From: RPQJ01 sp963846315
GTDB taxonomy: Bacteria; Pseudomonadota; Gammaproteobacteria; Steroidobacterales; Steroidobacteraceae
Reading direction: 5' to 3'
Assembly (NCBI GenBank): GCA_963846315.1
Contig: CAWJVM010000015.1
Coordinates: 1-64,000 of the forward strand
DNA length: 64,000 nucleotides
A program made the translations under genes and the position numbers. Below the pieces are notes generated by a model. That model saw nothing but the letters and a program-made list of their open reading frames with translations, was not told where the DNA came from and searched no databases. This document shows positions 24,902-33,141 of this stretch, one piece after another. The first letter of the stretch is position 1. Each line of letters begins with the position of its first letter.

Positions 24902-25447
24902 ATGCCCAGCTACGTCGCCCTGCTGCGCGGTGTGAATGTCGGCAAGGCCAAGCGCGTCCCCATGGCGGACCTGCGCGACGTCCTCGTGGGTCTCGGCTGC
25001 ACCGAGGTCGCGACGTTGTTGAACAGCGGCAATGCCATATTCAAGTCGAAGGCCCGGTCGGGCTCCGGCTGCGCCAACGCGATCGCCCGCGCACTCGCCG
25101 ACCGATTCGGGTTCGACGTGCCCGTCGTCGTGAATTCCGCGCAGGAACTCAGCGCCATCGTGGCCGGCAATCCACTGCGATTCACTGAGACGGATCACTC
25201 GCGCCTGCTGGTGGCATTCGTGCAGGACGCGGGGCACCTGGCGAGCTTGCGCGAACTCGAGTCGCTCCTGGTTCCACCCGAGCAGTTTGCCATCGGCAGC
25301 CGTGGCGCCTATCTGCTGTGCGCGTCAGGCCTGCTCGAGAGCAAGGCCGGCGCGGCGCTGGTGGGCAGGGCCGGCCCGGCCGTCACGACCCGCAACTGGG
25401 CGACGGTCCTGAAACTGCAGGCGCTGGCGCTTTCGATCGGCGCGTGA
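24902..25447 (+). CDS. DUF1697 protein
   Basis: 181 residues. The opening MPSYVALLRGVNVGKAKRVPMADLRDVL and the LNSGNAIF motif are diagnostic for DUF1697; the C-terminus has TTRNWATVLKLQALA, also typical. Function is not established. It lies between the GNAT and panD genes, all on the same strand. Confidence 0.87.
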   Translation: MPSYVALLRGVNVGKAKRVPMADLRDVLVGLGCTEVATLLNSGNAIFKSKARSGSGCANAIARALADRFGFDVPVVVNSAQELSAIVAGNPLRFTETDHSRLLVAFVQDAGHLASLRELESLLVPPEQFAIGSRGAYLLCASGLLESKAGAALVGRAGPAVTTRNWATVLKLQALALSIGA

Positions 25448-25492
25448 GCCTGCGACACTGGCGGCAACCATCAACGTGAGGCGCAGCCTGCC

Positions 25493-25915
25493 ATGCTGAT
25501 CCGAGCCTGCAGATCGAAGATCCACCGCGCGACGGTGACTCGCGCCGACCTCGACTACGTCGGTTCGATCACCATCGACCAGGCGCTGCTCGACGCCAGC
25601 GACCTGCAGCCGTACCAGTACGTCAACATCACGAATGTCTCGAACGGGGTGTTCTGGCAGACCTACGTGATCGCTGCCCCGAAGGGCAGCGGTCGAGTCG
25701 AACTCAACGGGCCGCCGGCGCGGCACTTCCAGGCCGGCGACAAGATCATCGTGCTCGGCGAAGCCTGGCTCGAACCCGCCGAGCTCGAGGATCTCGATCC
25801 GAAGATCGTGATCGTCGAAGGCGACGACAGCACGAAAAAGCTGACGGACCGCAACCGGAAATTCCGTCTGCTGGCGCACAGCAAGGTCAGGAACTCGCCG
25901 CGCAAGAAGGCCTGA
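25493..25915 (+). CDS. panD: Aspartate 1-decarboxylase
   Basis: Makes beta-alanine for pantothenate and coenzyme A from aspartate. 140 residues. The autocatalytic cleavage site is present: Gly24-Ser25 in DYVGSITID, where Ser25 becomes the pyruvoyl cofactor. The N-terminal MLIRACRSKIHRATVT and the central YVNITNVSNG are typical; relatives end soon after HxFxxGDKIIVL, so the final 30 residues, rich in Lys and Arg, are an extension. panB and panC are not adjacent, so the gene stands alone among unrelated small genes. Confidence 0.93.
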   Translation: MLIRACRSKIHRATVTRADLDYVGSITIDQALLDASDLQPYQYVNITNVSNGVFWQTYVIAAPKGSGRVELNGPPARHFQAGDKIIVLGEAWLEPAELEDLDPKIVIVEGDDSTKKLTDRNRKFRLLAHSKVRNSPRKKA

Positions 25916-25924
25916 CGCATGCGC

Positions 25925-25993
25925 ATGGCTGGTTGCAGCTGCGGACAACTGCAGGTGGCGACGACCGGCGAGCCGCTGCGCGACGTCGACTGA
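25925..25993 (+). pseudogene. Stub of a GFA (glutathione-dependent formaldehyde-activating-like) gene
   Basis: A 22-codon frame reads MAGCSCGQLQVATTGEPLRD then VD-stop. This closely matches the N-terminus of GFA/CENP-V-type zinc proteins (CxCGxLxxxxxGEPLR), which normally run to about 120-150 residues with further Cys pairs. Here the frame ends where the YdeI-like gene begins (TGATG overlap). I infer that a deletion joined the first 20 codons of a GFA gene to the next gene. Confidence 0.55.
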
Positions 25994-26550
25994 TGTCACC
26001 AAAGTTCTTCGCCAGGGCGGCGGACTTCCGACGCTGGCTCGAACGGAATTCGGCCACGACCGACGACCTGGTCGTGGGCTTCCACAAGGTCGGCTCGGGC
26101 CGTCCGAGCATGAACTGGCCGGACTCGGTTGATGAAGCGCTCTGCTTCGGCTGGATCGATGCCGTTCGCAGGCGCATCGACGACCAGTCGTACCTGATCC
26201 GATTCACACCACGCAAGGCGGGTTCGATCTGGAGTGCCGTCAACGTGGCGAAGGCCGAGCGGCTGATCGCCCAGGGGCGCATGCAGGCTGCAGGGCTCGC
26301 GGCCTATCAGCGCCGCACCGCAGCCCGGACGGGTATTTACGCCTACGAGCAAGCGAAGGAGGCGCAGCTCGCCGACGACGAGCAACGGCGGTTCCGGCGT
26401 GACCAAGTCGCCTGGGATTATTTCCAGGCGTCCCCGGCGGCCTATCGTCGGACCGTGCTGCACTGGGTCGCTGCGGCCAAGCGACCGGAGACCCGTGCAC
26501 GCAGGCTCGAGCGGCTGATCGCAGCGTGTGCCGAAGGCACACGCCTGTAG
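25993..26550 (+). CDS. YdeI/OmpD-associated family protein
   Basis: 185 residues. The family signature is clear: FFARAADFRRWLERN at the start, LVVGFHKVGSGRPSMNWPDSVDEALCFGWIDAVRRRIDDQSYLIRFTPRK in the middle and SPAAYRRTVLHWVAAAKRPETRARRLERLI near the end. Relatives have been linked to stress or bacteriocin resistance, but activity is unknown. ATG 25993 overlaps the stop of the GFA stub by one base, which may supply translational coupling because no other ribosome binding site is obvious. Confidence 0.85.
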   Translation: MSPKFFARAADFRRWLERNSATTDDLVVGFHKVGSGRPSMNWPDSVDEALCFGWIDAVRRRIDDQSYLIRFTPRKAGSIWSAVNVAKAERLIAQGRMQAAGLAAYQRRTAARTGIYAYEQAKEAQLADDEQRRFRRDQVAWDYFQASPAAYRRTVLHWVAAAKRPETRARRLERLIAACAEGTRL

Positions 26551-26621
26551 TGCGGTCGAGTTCGCGTGTCCGCTATGCTGCGCTCCCTACGGGAGTGAAG
26601 GTCTGACCGCAGGAGGTCATC

Positions 26622-26978
26622 GTGTTGCAGGGACTGCGTACGGCCATCTACCCGGTAGCCGATCTAGCGGCGGCGAAGGCGTGGTACTCCAAGGTGACCG
26701 GGCACGCGCCGTATTTCGACCAGCCGTTTTATGTCGGTTTCAACGTGGGCGGGTTCGAACTGGGTCTCGTGCCTGACGGCACGCCCGGCACCGCGGGTCC
26801 ACAGGCGTTGTGGGGCGTTGCCAACGCCGCCGAGTCGTTCGCGCGGTTGATCGAACTCGGCGCCGACGTGCTGGACGCGGTGCAGGACGTGGGTGATGGC
26901 ATCCGCGTGGCGGCGGTGCGGGATCCGTTCGGCAACCGGCTGGGCATCATCGAGAATCCACACTTCAAGCTCGGCTGA
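26622..26978 (+). CDS. VOC-fold protein
   Basis: 118-residue glyoxalase-like protein starting at GTG 26622, with an excellent AGGAGGTC upstream. The fold is shown by LRTAIYPVADLAAAKAWYSKVTGHAP at the start and VRDPFGNRLGIIENP at the end. The substrate is unknown. The start codon is unusual but the ribosome binding site and the domain boundary leave little choice. The methyltransferase gene follows 19 bp later. Confidence 0.85.
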   Translation: MLQGLRTAIYPVADLAAAKAWYSKVTGHAPYFDQPFYVGFNVGGFELGLVPDGTPGTAGPQALWGVANAAESFARLIELGADVLDAVQDVGDGIRVAAVRDPFGNRLGIIENPHFKLG

Positions 26979-26997
26979 GGATGGGGGCTGGTATTCG

Positions 26998-27690
26998 ATG
27001 AGCTGGCATGAACGACGAAGTGCCGCGCGAAAGCGCGCAGTCGGCAAGTACGATACGGCCGAGGCCGAGGCGTACGGCAAGCTGCAAGGACTCGGCTGGC
27101 TCACGGCCGACGAGGAGGCCGCGTACCTCGCCGACCTGGGACGGGTCGTGCAGTTCGTCGACGGCGCGAAGGTTCTCGACGTGGGCGCCGGCACCGGCGT
27201 GATGTGCTCGATGCTGCGTCGGTTACCCGGCATCGAACTCACCGCACTCGAGCCATCGGCCGCGATGCTGGCCGTGCTGCAGGCGAAGCCCGACCTCGCA
27301 AACGTGAGAGCGATCAATGGTTTCTGCGATGAACCTCAGGATCGGGATCGATTCGCTGCGGCGCAGTTCGACGTCATCGTGTCGCGGCAGGTCGTCAACG
27401 GACTTTACGACCCCTTGCTCGCGTTCCGCCATTGGCAGCACTGGCTGCAGCCCGCGGGTGCTGTCGTCGTCATCGACGGACTCTACGGGCGCGATGGCTG
27501 GGTCGGTCGCTGGGAGGAAGAAGTGGATGCGCTGCCACTCTCGGCCTCGCAGTCGATGGCATCGACACCGTACCTGCTCGAGGCGAGCGGCTTCCACATC
27601 GAAGCCGTCGAGCGCATGGCGACGGTGAACACGTTGCCGACGACGCGCACGCCGCGCTACGTCGTCGTCGCGCGCAAACCGATTCGCTGA
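26998..27690 (+). CDS. Class I SAM-dependent methyltransferase
   Basis: 230 residues. Motif I is VLDVGAGTGVM at about 60-70, followed by motif II ELTALEPSAAML and a post-II region FDVIVSRQVVNGLYDPLLAFRHW, all standard for class I methyltransferases. The acceptor is unknown. The product ends in TPRYVVVARKP, a normal last strand. It closes the plus-strand run of small genes; 165 bp of apparently empty sequence separates it from the convergent glcF. Confidence 0.87.
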   Translation: MSWHERRSAARKRAVGKYDTAEAEAYGKLQGLGWLTADEEAAYLADLGRVVQFVDGAKVLDVGAGTGVMCSMLRRLPGIELTALEPSAAMLAVLQAKPDLANVRAINGFCDEPQDRDRFAAAQFDVIVSRQVVNGLYDPLLAFRHWQHWLQPAGAVVVIDGLYGRDGWVGRWEEEVDALPLSASQSMASTPYLLEASGFHIEAVERMATVNTLPTTRTPRYVVVARKPIR

Positions 27691-27855
27691 GTCGCTTGAG
27701 ACGGCGATTCGTCGTCGCTGTGATCGATCGAGCGCACCCGCCGTCCGATTCTTGCCGCGAGAGCGTTCCTGCTGCGTTGTGACGCGCGCAGCACGCAACC
27801 CGCAGCATGCGCCTATACGCGCCGCAGCAACGCGCCACGTCGCTGAGAATTCGTT

Positions 27856-29124
27856 TTAAGCGAAGAGCAAGGCGTCGACGATCTCGATCCAGTGGCGCAC
27901 CGGCACCGGACTGACCTGACGCAGGTGCTCGAGGCAACCGATGTTCGCTGTTGCGATCACGGTGGGTTGCTGGTCGAGCAGCGAGTCGAGTTTGCGCGCA
28001 CGCAGCTCGCGCGAGAGCTCGGGTTGCAGGATTGAGTACGTACCTGCCGAACCGCAGCACAGCGTCGGGTTGCGTGTCGCGACGAGCTCGCAACCGGCGG
28101 CGCGCAGCAGTGCTTCGACCTTGCCCGCACTCGACGAGCGCTGCCCATGTTGGAGCGAGCACGGCGCTTGCCAGGCAACGCGGACCGGCTCGCGTGTCCT
28201 GCCGAGGGCGGCGACCGCGCCTGCGAGCGCCGCGGGGTCGATCACTTCGCAGAGGTCGCTGGTTGCGGCGCCTACGCGCATGCCCGCCGCCGCGACCGAC
28301 GCCTCTTCGTGGCGGAGCACGTGGCCGTAGTCCTTGGCGAACGTGCCGCAGCCGCTGGCCGTGCTGACGATCGCCTCGTACCCGGAGTCGAGCAGCCCTG
28401 CACTGGCGCGAACGTTGCGACGGACCTGCTCCTGCGCGGCTGTGGATCGACCCAGGTGGTGCTCGAGTGCGCCGCAACAGCCAACCGCGTCGGCCGCGAC
28501 CAGCGAGATCCCAAGCTGGTCGAGCACCCGTGCCGCCGCGGCGTTGATCTGCGGCGCTAGACCCGGTTGCACGCAGCCTGCAAGCACGGCCATGCGTCGG
28601 GCATGCCTCGCCTCGGGCCAGGCGAGCACATCGTGTACCGTCGATGGGCCGCCTGCCCGCGCCGGCACCAGCGCCTTCAGCGCGGCCGGCAGCGCCGGGC
28701 GCAGCGCCTGGCCGATCCGCACCAGCGGCGTGAACAGTTCCCGCCGGGTCGCGACTTGTGCCAGCGCCAGGCGGACGAATCGCGTGCCGAGGTCACGCGA
28801 CGACGGTGGCTGCTGCTCGATGAGTTCGCGGCCGAGGTCGGCCAGCCTGCCGTACTGCACACCCGACGGGCAGGCAGTCTCGCAGGCGCGACAGGTCAGG
28901 CAGCGGTCGAGGTGCGTGCGAGCCGTCTCGGTCGCGGCGCCGTGTTCGAGCATCTCCTTGATCAGGTAGATGCGGCCGCGCGGGCTGTCGAGTTCGCTGC
29001 CGGTGATGCGGTAGGTCGGGCAGGCCGGCAGGCAGAAGCCGCAGTGCACGCAACTGCGCAGCAGGTCGCGGGCCTCCTGTGCCAGCGGTGTAGCGGCAAG
29101 CGAGTCGGCGGGTCTGGAATACAT
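27856..29124 (-). CDS. glcF: Glycolate oxidase iron-sulfur subunit
   Basis: 422-residue iron-sulfur subunit of membrane-associated glycolate dehydrogenase (GlcDEF), which oxidises glycolate to glyoxylate. Two ferredoxin-type clusters are seen near the N-terminus: CVHCGFCLPACP (about 26-37) and CLTCRACETACP (about 78-89). Two CCG-type domains follow, with VGCCGALEHH and LCCGSAGTY. It is last in the minus-strand operon rpiA-glcD-glcE-glcF, ten bases after glcE. Confidence 0.94.
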   Translation of the reverse strand: MYSRPADSLAATPLAQEARDLLRSCVHCGFCLPACPTYRITGSELDSPRGRIYLIKEMLEHGAATETARTHLDRCLTCRACETACPSGVQYGRLADLGRELIEQQPPSSRDLGTRFVRLALAQVATRRELFTPLVRIGQALRPALPAALKALVPARAGGPSTVHDVLAWPEARHARRMAVLAGCVQPGLAPQINAAAARVLDQLGISLVAADAVGCCGALEHHLGRSTAAQEQVRRNVRASAGLLDSGYEAIVSTASGCGTFAKDYGHVLRHEEASVAAAGMRVGAATSDLCEVIDPAALAGAVAALGRTREPVRVAWQAPCSLQHGQRSSSAGKVEALLRAAGCELVATRNPTLCCGSAGTYSILQPELSRELRARKLDSLLDQQPTVIATANIGCLEHLRQVSPVPVRHWIEIVDALLFA

Positions 29125-29134
29125 CGTCGCTTTC

Positions 29135-30238
29135 TCAGAGGTCCGCGTACATCCGGCCCGGGTTCAGCATACCGGCCGGATCGAAGACGCGCTTCACGGC
29201 GCGATGCAGTTCGAACAGGGGTGCGGGCAACGGCGCGAAGACTTCTCCGGCGCCGTCGGTGTCGGCGTCGTCACGACGGAAGAGGGTGGCCTGACCGCCC
29301 GCCGTGCGAGTGAGCTGTTCGATCGCCTGGCGTTCGCCGCCGCCGAGCCAGGCCTGCGTCCCGTTCCATTCGAACGCGACGCGATCTGCCCGGACCAGCG
29401 CTGCGCCGGCCGCCGTCGCTGGCAGTGAGAGTCGCCACAACGGTCGGGCCGAGGCGAAGTACGGATGAGTCTGGTCGCGCACGCTGGTCCAGAGCGAGGT
29501 GCCGGCCTGCGGTTCCATCACGTCGCCACCAAACGTCCTCGAGACGGCATCCAGGCTCGACGCGGAACCTTCCAGTCGCACGGACAGTTCACCGGCCTGC
29601 CAGAAACTGCCGGTGATCGGCAGGCCGCGCTGGCCTGCCGCGAGCAGCAGGTCGATCGCGCCTTGCGCGTCGATGTTTCGCGTCACCGTGCGGGTGCCTC
29701 GGGCGACGGGCAGCACCTTGAGCGAGACCTCGAGCACCACGCCGAGGATACCGAGAGAGCCGGCGAGCAACCGGGACACGTCGTAGCCGGCGACGTTCTT
29801 CATGACTTCGCCGCCGAACTTGAGCACGCGGCCGTCGCCGGTCAGCAGCCGGGCACCGAGGACGAAATCGCGCACCGGCCCGCGAGCGATCCGCGCGGGA
29901 CCCGCGAGGCCAGCGGCAACCGTGCCGCCGAGTGTGGCCGTCGGCCCGAAGGACGGAGGTTCGAATGGCAGCTGTTGTCCGTGGCGTGCAAGCAACGCCT
30001 CGACGTCGGTCAACCGCGTGCCACTGCGCGCGGTGAGCACGAGTTCGGCCGGGTCGTAGTGCAGCACGCCGTAATGACCAGACAACGCGAGTGTGTCGCC
30101 TGCGACCGGTCGTCCATAGAAACCCTTGCTGTCGCCGCCGACAATCCGCAGCGGCGTCTGCGCCGATGCTGCGGCGCGTACCCGCTCGACGAGCGCCTCG
30201 GTAAGGTCCTGCCCCGTGGGATTCTCGATCAACGCCAT
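29135..30238 (-). CDS. glcE: Glycolate oxidase FAD-binding subunit
   Basis: 367-residue FAD-binding subunit of glycolate dehydrogenase. PP-loop region RIVGGDSKGFYGRP, then GPTATLGGTVAAGLAGPARIARGPVRDFVLG and KFGGEVMKNVAGYDVSRL are characteristic of GlcE. The C-terminus ends in FDPAGMLNPGRM, as in related FAD-linked oxidases. ATG 30238 (MALIENPTG) is chosen over an upstream start at 30301 that would overlap glcD by 59 bases. It starts four bases after the glcD stop. Confidence 0.94.
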   Translation of the reverse strand: MALIENPTGQDLTEALVERVRAAASAQTPLRIVGGDSKGFYGRPVAGDTLALSGHYGVLHYDPAELVLTARSGTRLTDVEALLARHGQQLPFEPPSFGPTATLGGTVAAGLAGPARIARGPVRDFVLGARLLTGDGRVLKFGGEVMKNVAGYDVSRLLAGSLGILGVVLEVSLKVLPVARGTRTVTRNIDAQGAIDLLLAAGQRGLPITGSFWQAGELSVRLEGSASSLDAVSRTFGGDVMEPQAGTSLWTSVRDQTHPYFASARPLWRLSLPATAAGAALVRADRVAFEWNGTQAWLGGGERQAIEQLTRTAGGQATLFRRDDADTDGAGEVFAPLPAPLFELHRAVKRVFDPAGMLNPGRMYADL

Positions 30239-30242
30239 GCCG

Positions 30243-31697
30243 TCAGAACCTTGGCAGGTGCGAATGCGGCAACTGGCCACCGTGCACGCGCAGCGCACCA
30301 TAGTCGGCGCAGCGGGCGAGGGTGGGCACGGCCTTGCCCGGATTGAGCAGGCCGGCCGGGTCGAACGCGAGCTTCAGGGCGTGGAAGGCCGCGAGTTCCG
30401 CGGATCCGAACTGCGAGCACATCGGGCCGAGCTTCTCGACACCGACGCCGTGTTCACCGGTCACCGTGCCGCCGGCGGCGACGCAGGCTTCGAGGATGTC
30501 GGCGCCGAAGCGCTCGGCCCGCTGCAGCTCGTCGTCCTTGCCGGCGTCGAAGAGGATCAACGGGTGCAGGTTGCCGTCGCCCGCGTGAAAGACGTTGGCC
30601 ACGTCGAGCCGGTAGGTCTGCGACAAAGTCGCGATCTGCGCGAGCACCTGCGCCAGGTGGCGGCGAGGAATGGTGCCGTCCATGCAGTAGTAGTCCGGGG
30701 CCAGGCGACCCACGGCGGGGAACGCGGACTTGCGGCCCGACCACATGCGGTGGCGCTCCTCGGCGTCCCGGGCGACGCGCACGCTCGTTGCGCCGGCGGC
30801 TTCGAGCACCGCACGGGCGCGGTCGAGGTCGTCATCGACGTCGGCGGGCAGCCCATCCACCTCGCACAGCAACAGCGCCTGCGCCGCCAGCGGATAACCG
30901 CAGTGCGCGAACGCCTCGGCCGCTTTGATCGCGGGTGCGTCCATCATCTCGAGCCCGGCCGGGACGATACCGGTGGCAATCAACTGCCCGACGGCGTCGG
31001 CGCAGCGACCCACGTCGTCGAACGCGGCCAGCAGCAGTTCGACACGCCCCGGCAGCGGCAGCAGGCGCACGGTGACTTCCACCACGACGCCCAGCAGGCC
31101 TTCGGAGCCGATCACAGCGGCCAGCAGGTTGAGACCCGCAGCCTCGCCGGTCTCGCTGCCGAGCTCCAGCAGTTCGCCGTCCATCGTGACGACCTTCACG
31201 GCGAGGACGTTGTGCACGGTCAGGCCGTACTTGAGGCAATGCACGCCGCCGGAATTCTCGGCGACGTTGCCGCCGATCGAACACGCGACCTGTGACGAAG
31301 GATCGGGCGCGTAGTACATCCCGAAGGGCGCTGCTGCCTCGGACACGGCGAGGTTGGTCACGCCGGGTTGCAACCGTGCGAGGCCGCGCCGTGGATCGAG
31401 CTCGAGGATGCGGTCGAGCCGCGACAGCACGAGCAGCAGTCCCCCCGCGACCGGCAGCGCACCGCCCGAGAGTCCGGTGCCGGAACCGCGCGCGACCACC
31501 GGCACTGCATGCCGATGACAGGCGCCGAGAATCTGCTGCACCTGTTCGACGCTCGTCGGCAGCGCGACCAGGTCGGGTCGGTGACGATGGGCGGTGAGCG
31601 CGTCGCACTCGAAGGCGACGCAGGCGGCGGGAGCAGAGAGCAGGCCCGGTCCGAGGATCGAGCCGAGCTCGCTCAGCAGGCTCGCGTCAATGGCCAC
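30243..31697 (-). CDS. glcD: Glycolate oxidase catalytic subunit
   Basis: 484-residue FAD-dependent catalytic subunit. FAD_binding_4 domain: PVVARGSGTGLSGGALPVAGG, then PDPSSQVACSIGGNVAENSGG and KYGLTVHNVLAVKVV. The C-terminal domain holds ANVFHAGDGNLHPLILFD and ends with FDPAGLLNPGKAVPT. The start is GTG 31697 (VAIDASLL), overlapping the rpiA stop by 11 bases, so the two are coupled. It works with glcE and glcF directly downstream. Confidence 0.95.
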   Translation of the reverse strand: MAIDASLLSELGSILGPGLLSAPAACVAFECDALTAHRHRPDLVALPTSVEQVQQILGACHRHAVPVVARGSGTGLSGGALPVAGGLLLVLSRLDRILELDPRRGLARLQPGVTNLAVSEAAAPFGMYYAPDPSSQVACSIGGNVAENSGGVHCLKYGLTVHNVLAVKVVTMDGELLELGSETGEAAGLNLLAAVIGSEGLLGVVVEVTVRLLPLPGRVELLLAAFDDVGRCADAVGQLIATGIVPAGLEMMDAPAIKAAEAFAHCGYPLAAQALLLCEVDGLPADVDDDLDRARAVLEAAGATSVRVARDAEERHRMWSGRKSAFPAVGRLAPDYYCMDGTIPRRHLAQVLAQIATLSQTYRLDVANVFHAGDGNLHPLILFDAGKDDELQRAERFGADILEACVAAGGTVTGEHGVGVEKLGPMCSQFGSAELAAFHALKLAFDPAGLLNPGKAVPTLARCADYGALRVHGGQLPHSHLPRF

Positions 31698-32355
31698 TGG
31701 GCCGCAGGGTCTGCACGCCGGCGTCGGTGCCGATCACGAGCACGTCCGCGCCGCGCTGCGCGAACAAGCCGTTGGTGACGACGCCAGGAATCTGGTTGAT
31801 CGCGCGTTCGAGGCCGACCGGGTCGACGATGTCGAGACCGCGCACGTCGAGGATGTCGCAGCCGTTGTCGGTCACGGTGCCCTGGCGCCAGACTGGCTGG
31901 CCGCCGAGCCGAACCAGTTCCCGCGTCACGTGGGCGCGCGCCATCGGGATGACTTCGACGGGTAAGGGAAACTTTCCAAGGCGCTCCACCAGCTTCGCCT
32001 CGTCCACGATGCAGACGAAGACGCGCGCAGTGGCTGCGACAATCTTCTCGCGGGTGAGGGCGGCACCGCCCCCCTTGATCAGGTGCATGCCGCGGGTCGC
32101 CTCGTCGGCGCCGTCGACGTAGACGTCGAGGCCCTCGACCGAGTTGAGGTCGAGGACGGGAATACCGTGACTCGCGAGGCGGCGTGAACTGGCTTCCGAA
32201 CTGGAGACGGCGCCGGCGATGCGGCTCGGCATGCCCGCCAGCGCATCGATGAAGAAGTTCACGGTGGAACCGGTGCCCACGCCGATGACGGTTCCCGGCG
32301 TGACGTAGTCGAGCGCGGCGGCCGCGGCTCGTTGCTTCTTCTGGTCCTGGCTCAT
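31687..32355 (-). CDS. rpiA: Ribose-5-phosphate isomerase A
   Basis: Interconverts ribose 5-phosphate and ribulose 5-phosphate in the pentose phosphate pathway. 222 residues, the usual length. Motifs: GVGTGSTVNFFIDAL, DVYVDGADEAT, KGGGAALTREKIVA and FPLPVEVIPMA, including the catalytic Asp-Gly-Ala-Asp-Glu segment. It heads the glc operon and overlaps glcD by 11 bases, an unusual pairing of housekeeping and glycolate genes. Confidence 0.96.
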   Translation of the reverse strand: MSQDQKKQRAAAAALDYVTPGTVIGVGTGSTVNFFIDALAGMPSRIAGAVSSSEASSRRLASHGIPVLDLNSVEGLDVYVDGADEATRGMHLIKGGGAALTREKIVAATARVFVCIVDEAKLVERLGKFPLPVEVIPMARAHVTRELVRLGGQPVWRQGTVTDNGCDILDVRGLDIVDPVGLERAINQIPGVVTNGLFAQRGADVLVIGTDAGVQTLRPSGH

Positions 32356-32381
32356 CGTTGCTTTGCCTTACCCCTGAAACA

Positions 32382-32407
32382 ACTGTGCCCGCTTACGCGG
32401 GCACAGT
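32382..32407. terminator. Perfect 11-bp hairpin between rpiA and lysine-rich gene
   Basis: Arms ACTGTGCCCGC (32382-32392) and its exact complement (32397-32407) flank a TTAC loop. Read on the minus strand it follows the lysine-rich gene by about 60 bases and is followed by TGTTTC, so it probably ends that transcript, 26 bases before rpiA starts. Confidence 0.65.
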
Positions 32408-32468
32408 GTCGTTTCGGATTCGGCGGCGTCTATCTTGCGATGGAACGCCGCCTCATCTTCAAGCGACC

Positions 32469-32537
32469 TTACTTCTTCTTCGCGGCCTTTTTCTTGGTGG
32501 CCTTCTTCTTGGTCGCCTTCTTTGCTTTCGCTGCCAT
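32469..32537 (-). CDS. 22-residue Lys/Ala-rich histone-H1-like microprotein
   Basis: ATG 32537 opens a 22-residue frame reading MAAKAKKATKKKATKKKAAK plus KK, then TAA: twelve Lys, six Ala and two Thr besides Met. GGAG stands eight bases before the start and a strong hairpin follows the gene, so this looks like a complete expressed unit rather than chance. The sequence equals the repeating basic tail of bacterial H1-like proteins (AlgP, Hc1) with no other domain. DNA or RNA binding is likely from charge alone; its role is unknown. Confidence 0.7.
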   Translation of the reverse strand: MAAKAKKATKKKATKKKAAKKK

Positions 32538-32610
32538 GATCAATTCTCCATGTCGGGTTAGTCCCGGGCCGAGTATTTACAGAATTAAAAAAAGAAATGC
32601 AATAGTCACG

Positions 32611-33141
32611 TCACGATTTTTTTGAACGGGTTCTCGGGCCGACCGCCGACTTCGAAGCTCGCGACGACGACTTCGACGCTCGCAACGCGACGATGCAGCA
32701 CCACTCTGCCGCAGTGACCGGTGTCACTGAAAGACGATTGCCGCGTTTCAGAATCAACATCTCGCGCAATGCGTCTGCTGCGTGCTCACGCAACTCCGGC
32801 AGCGTAATTACAGGCTCAATTCGATTTTCGAGTTGCACGTCGACGCTGAACCAGCGCGGTGCTGCACGCGTGCTCTTCGCATCGTAGTACTCGCTCTTCG
32901 CATCGAACTGCGACGGATCCGGATACGCCTCGCGCACCACCGTCACGACACCCGCGACACCCGGAACGTCGCAGCTCGAGTGATAAAAAAAAGCGCGGTC
33001 ACCGGTCCGAAAATCGTCCCGAAGCATGTTCCGCGCCTGGTAGTTGCGCACGCCTTCCCACCCCGTCGTGCGGCTCGGAGCACTCGCGAGGTCGTCGATT
33101 CCGAACACGTCGGGTTCCGATTTCAGCAGCCAGTACTTCAT
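32611..33141 (-). CDS. EVE-domain protein with basic tail
   Basis: 176 residues. The EVE (PUA-like) fold is shown by MKYWLLKSEPDVFGIDDL, then WEGVRNYQARNMLRDDFRTGDRAFFYHSSCDVPGVAGVVTVVREAYPD and AAPRWFSVDVQL; EVE domains bind modified bases in nucleic acid. The last 25 or so residues (RASKSSSRASKSAVGPRTRSKKS) form a Ser/Lys/Arg-rich tail, not part of the domain. ATG 33141 overlaps the stop of the folate cyclo-ligase gene by four bases, so they are cotranscribed. Confidence 0.9.
   Translation of the reverse strand: MKYWLLKSEPDVFGIDDLASAPSRTTGWEGVRNYQARNMLRDDFRTGDRAFFYHSSCDVPGVAGVVTVVREAYPDPSQFDAKSEYYDAKSTRAAPRWFSVDVQLENRIEPVITLPELREHAADALREMLILKRGNRLSVTPVTAAEWCCIVALRASKSSSRASKSAVGPRTRSKKS

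Noticed and set aside
27691..27855. Possible small RNA or terminator between the methyltransferase gene and glcF
   Set aside because: I found no strong hairpin, T-run or promoter in this 165-bp stretch.
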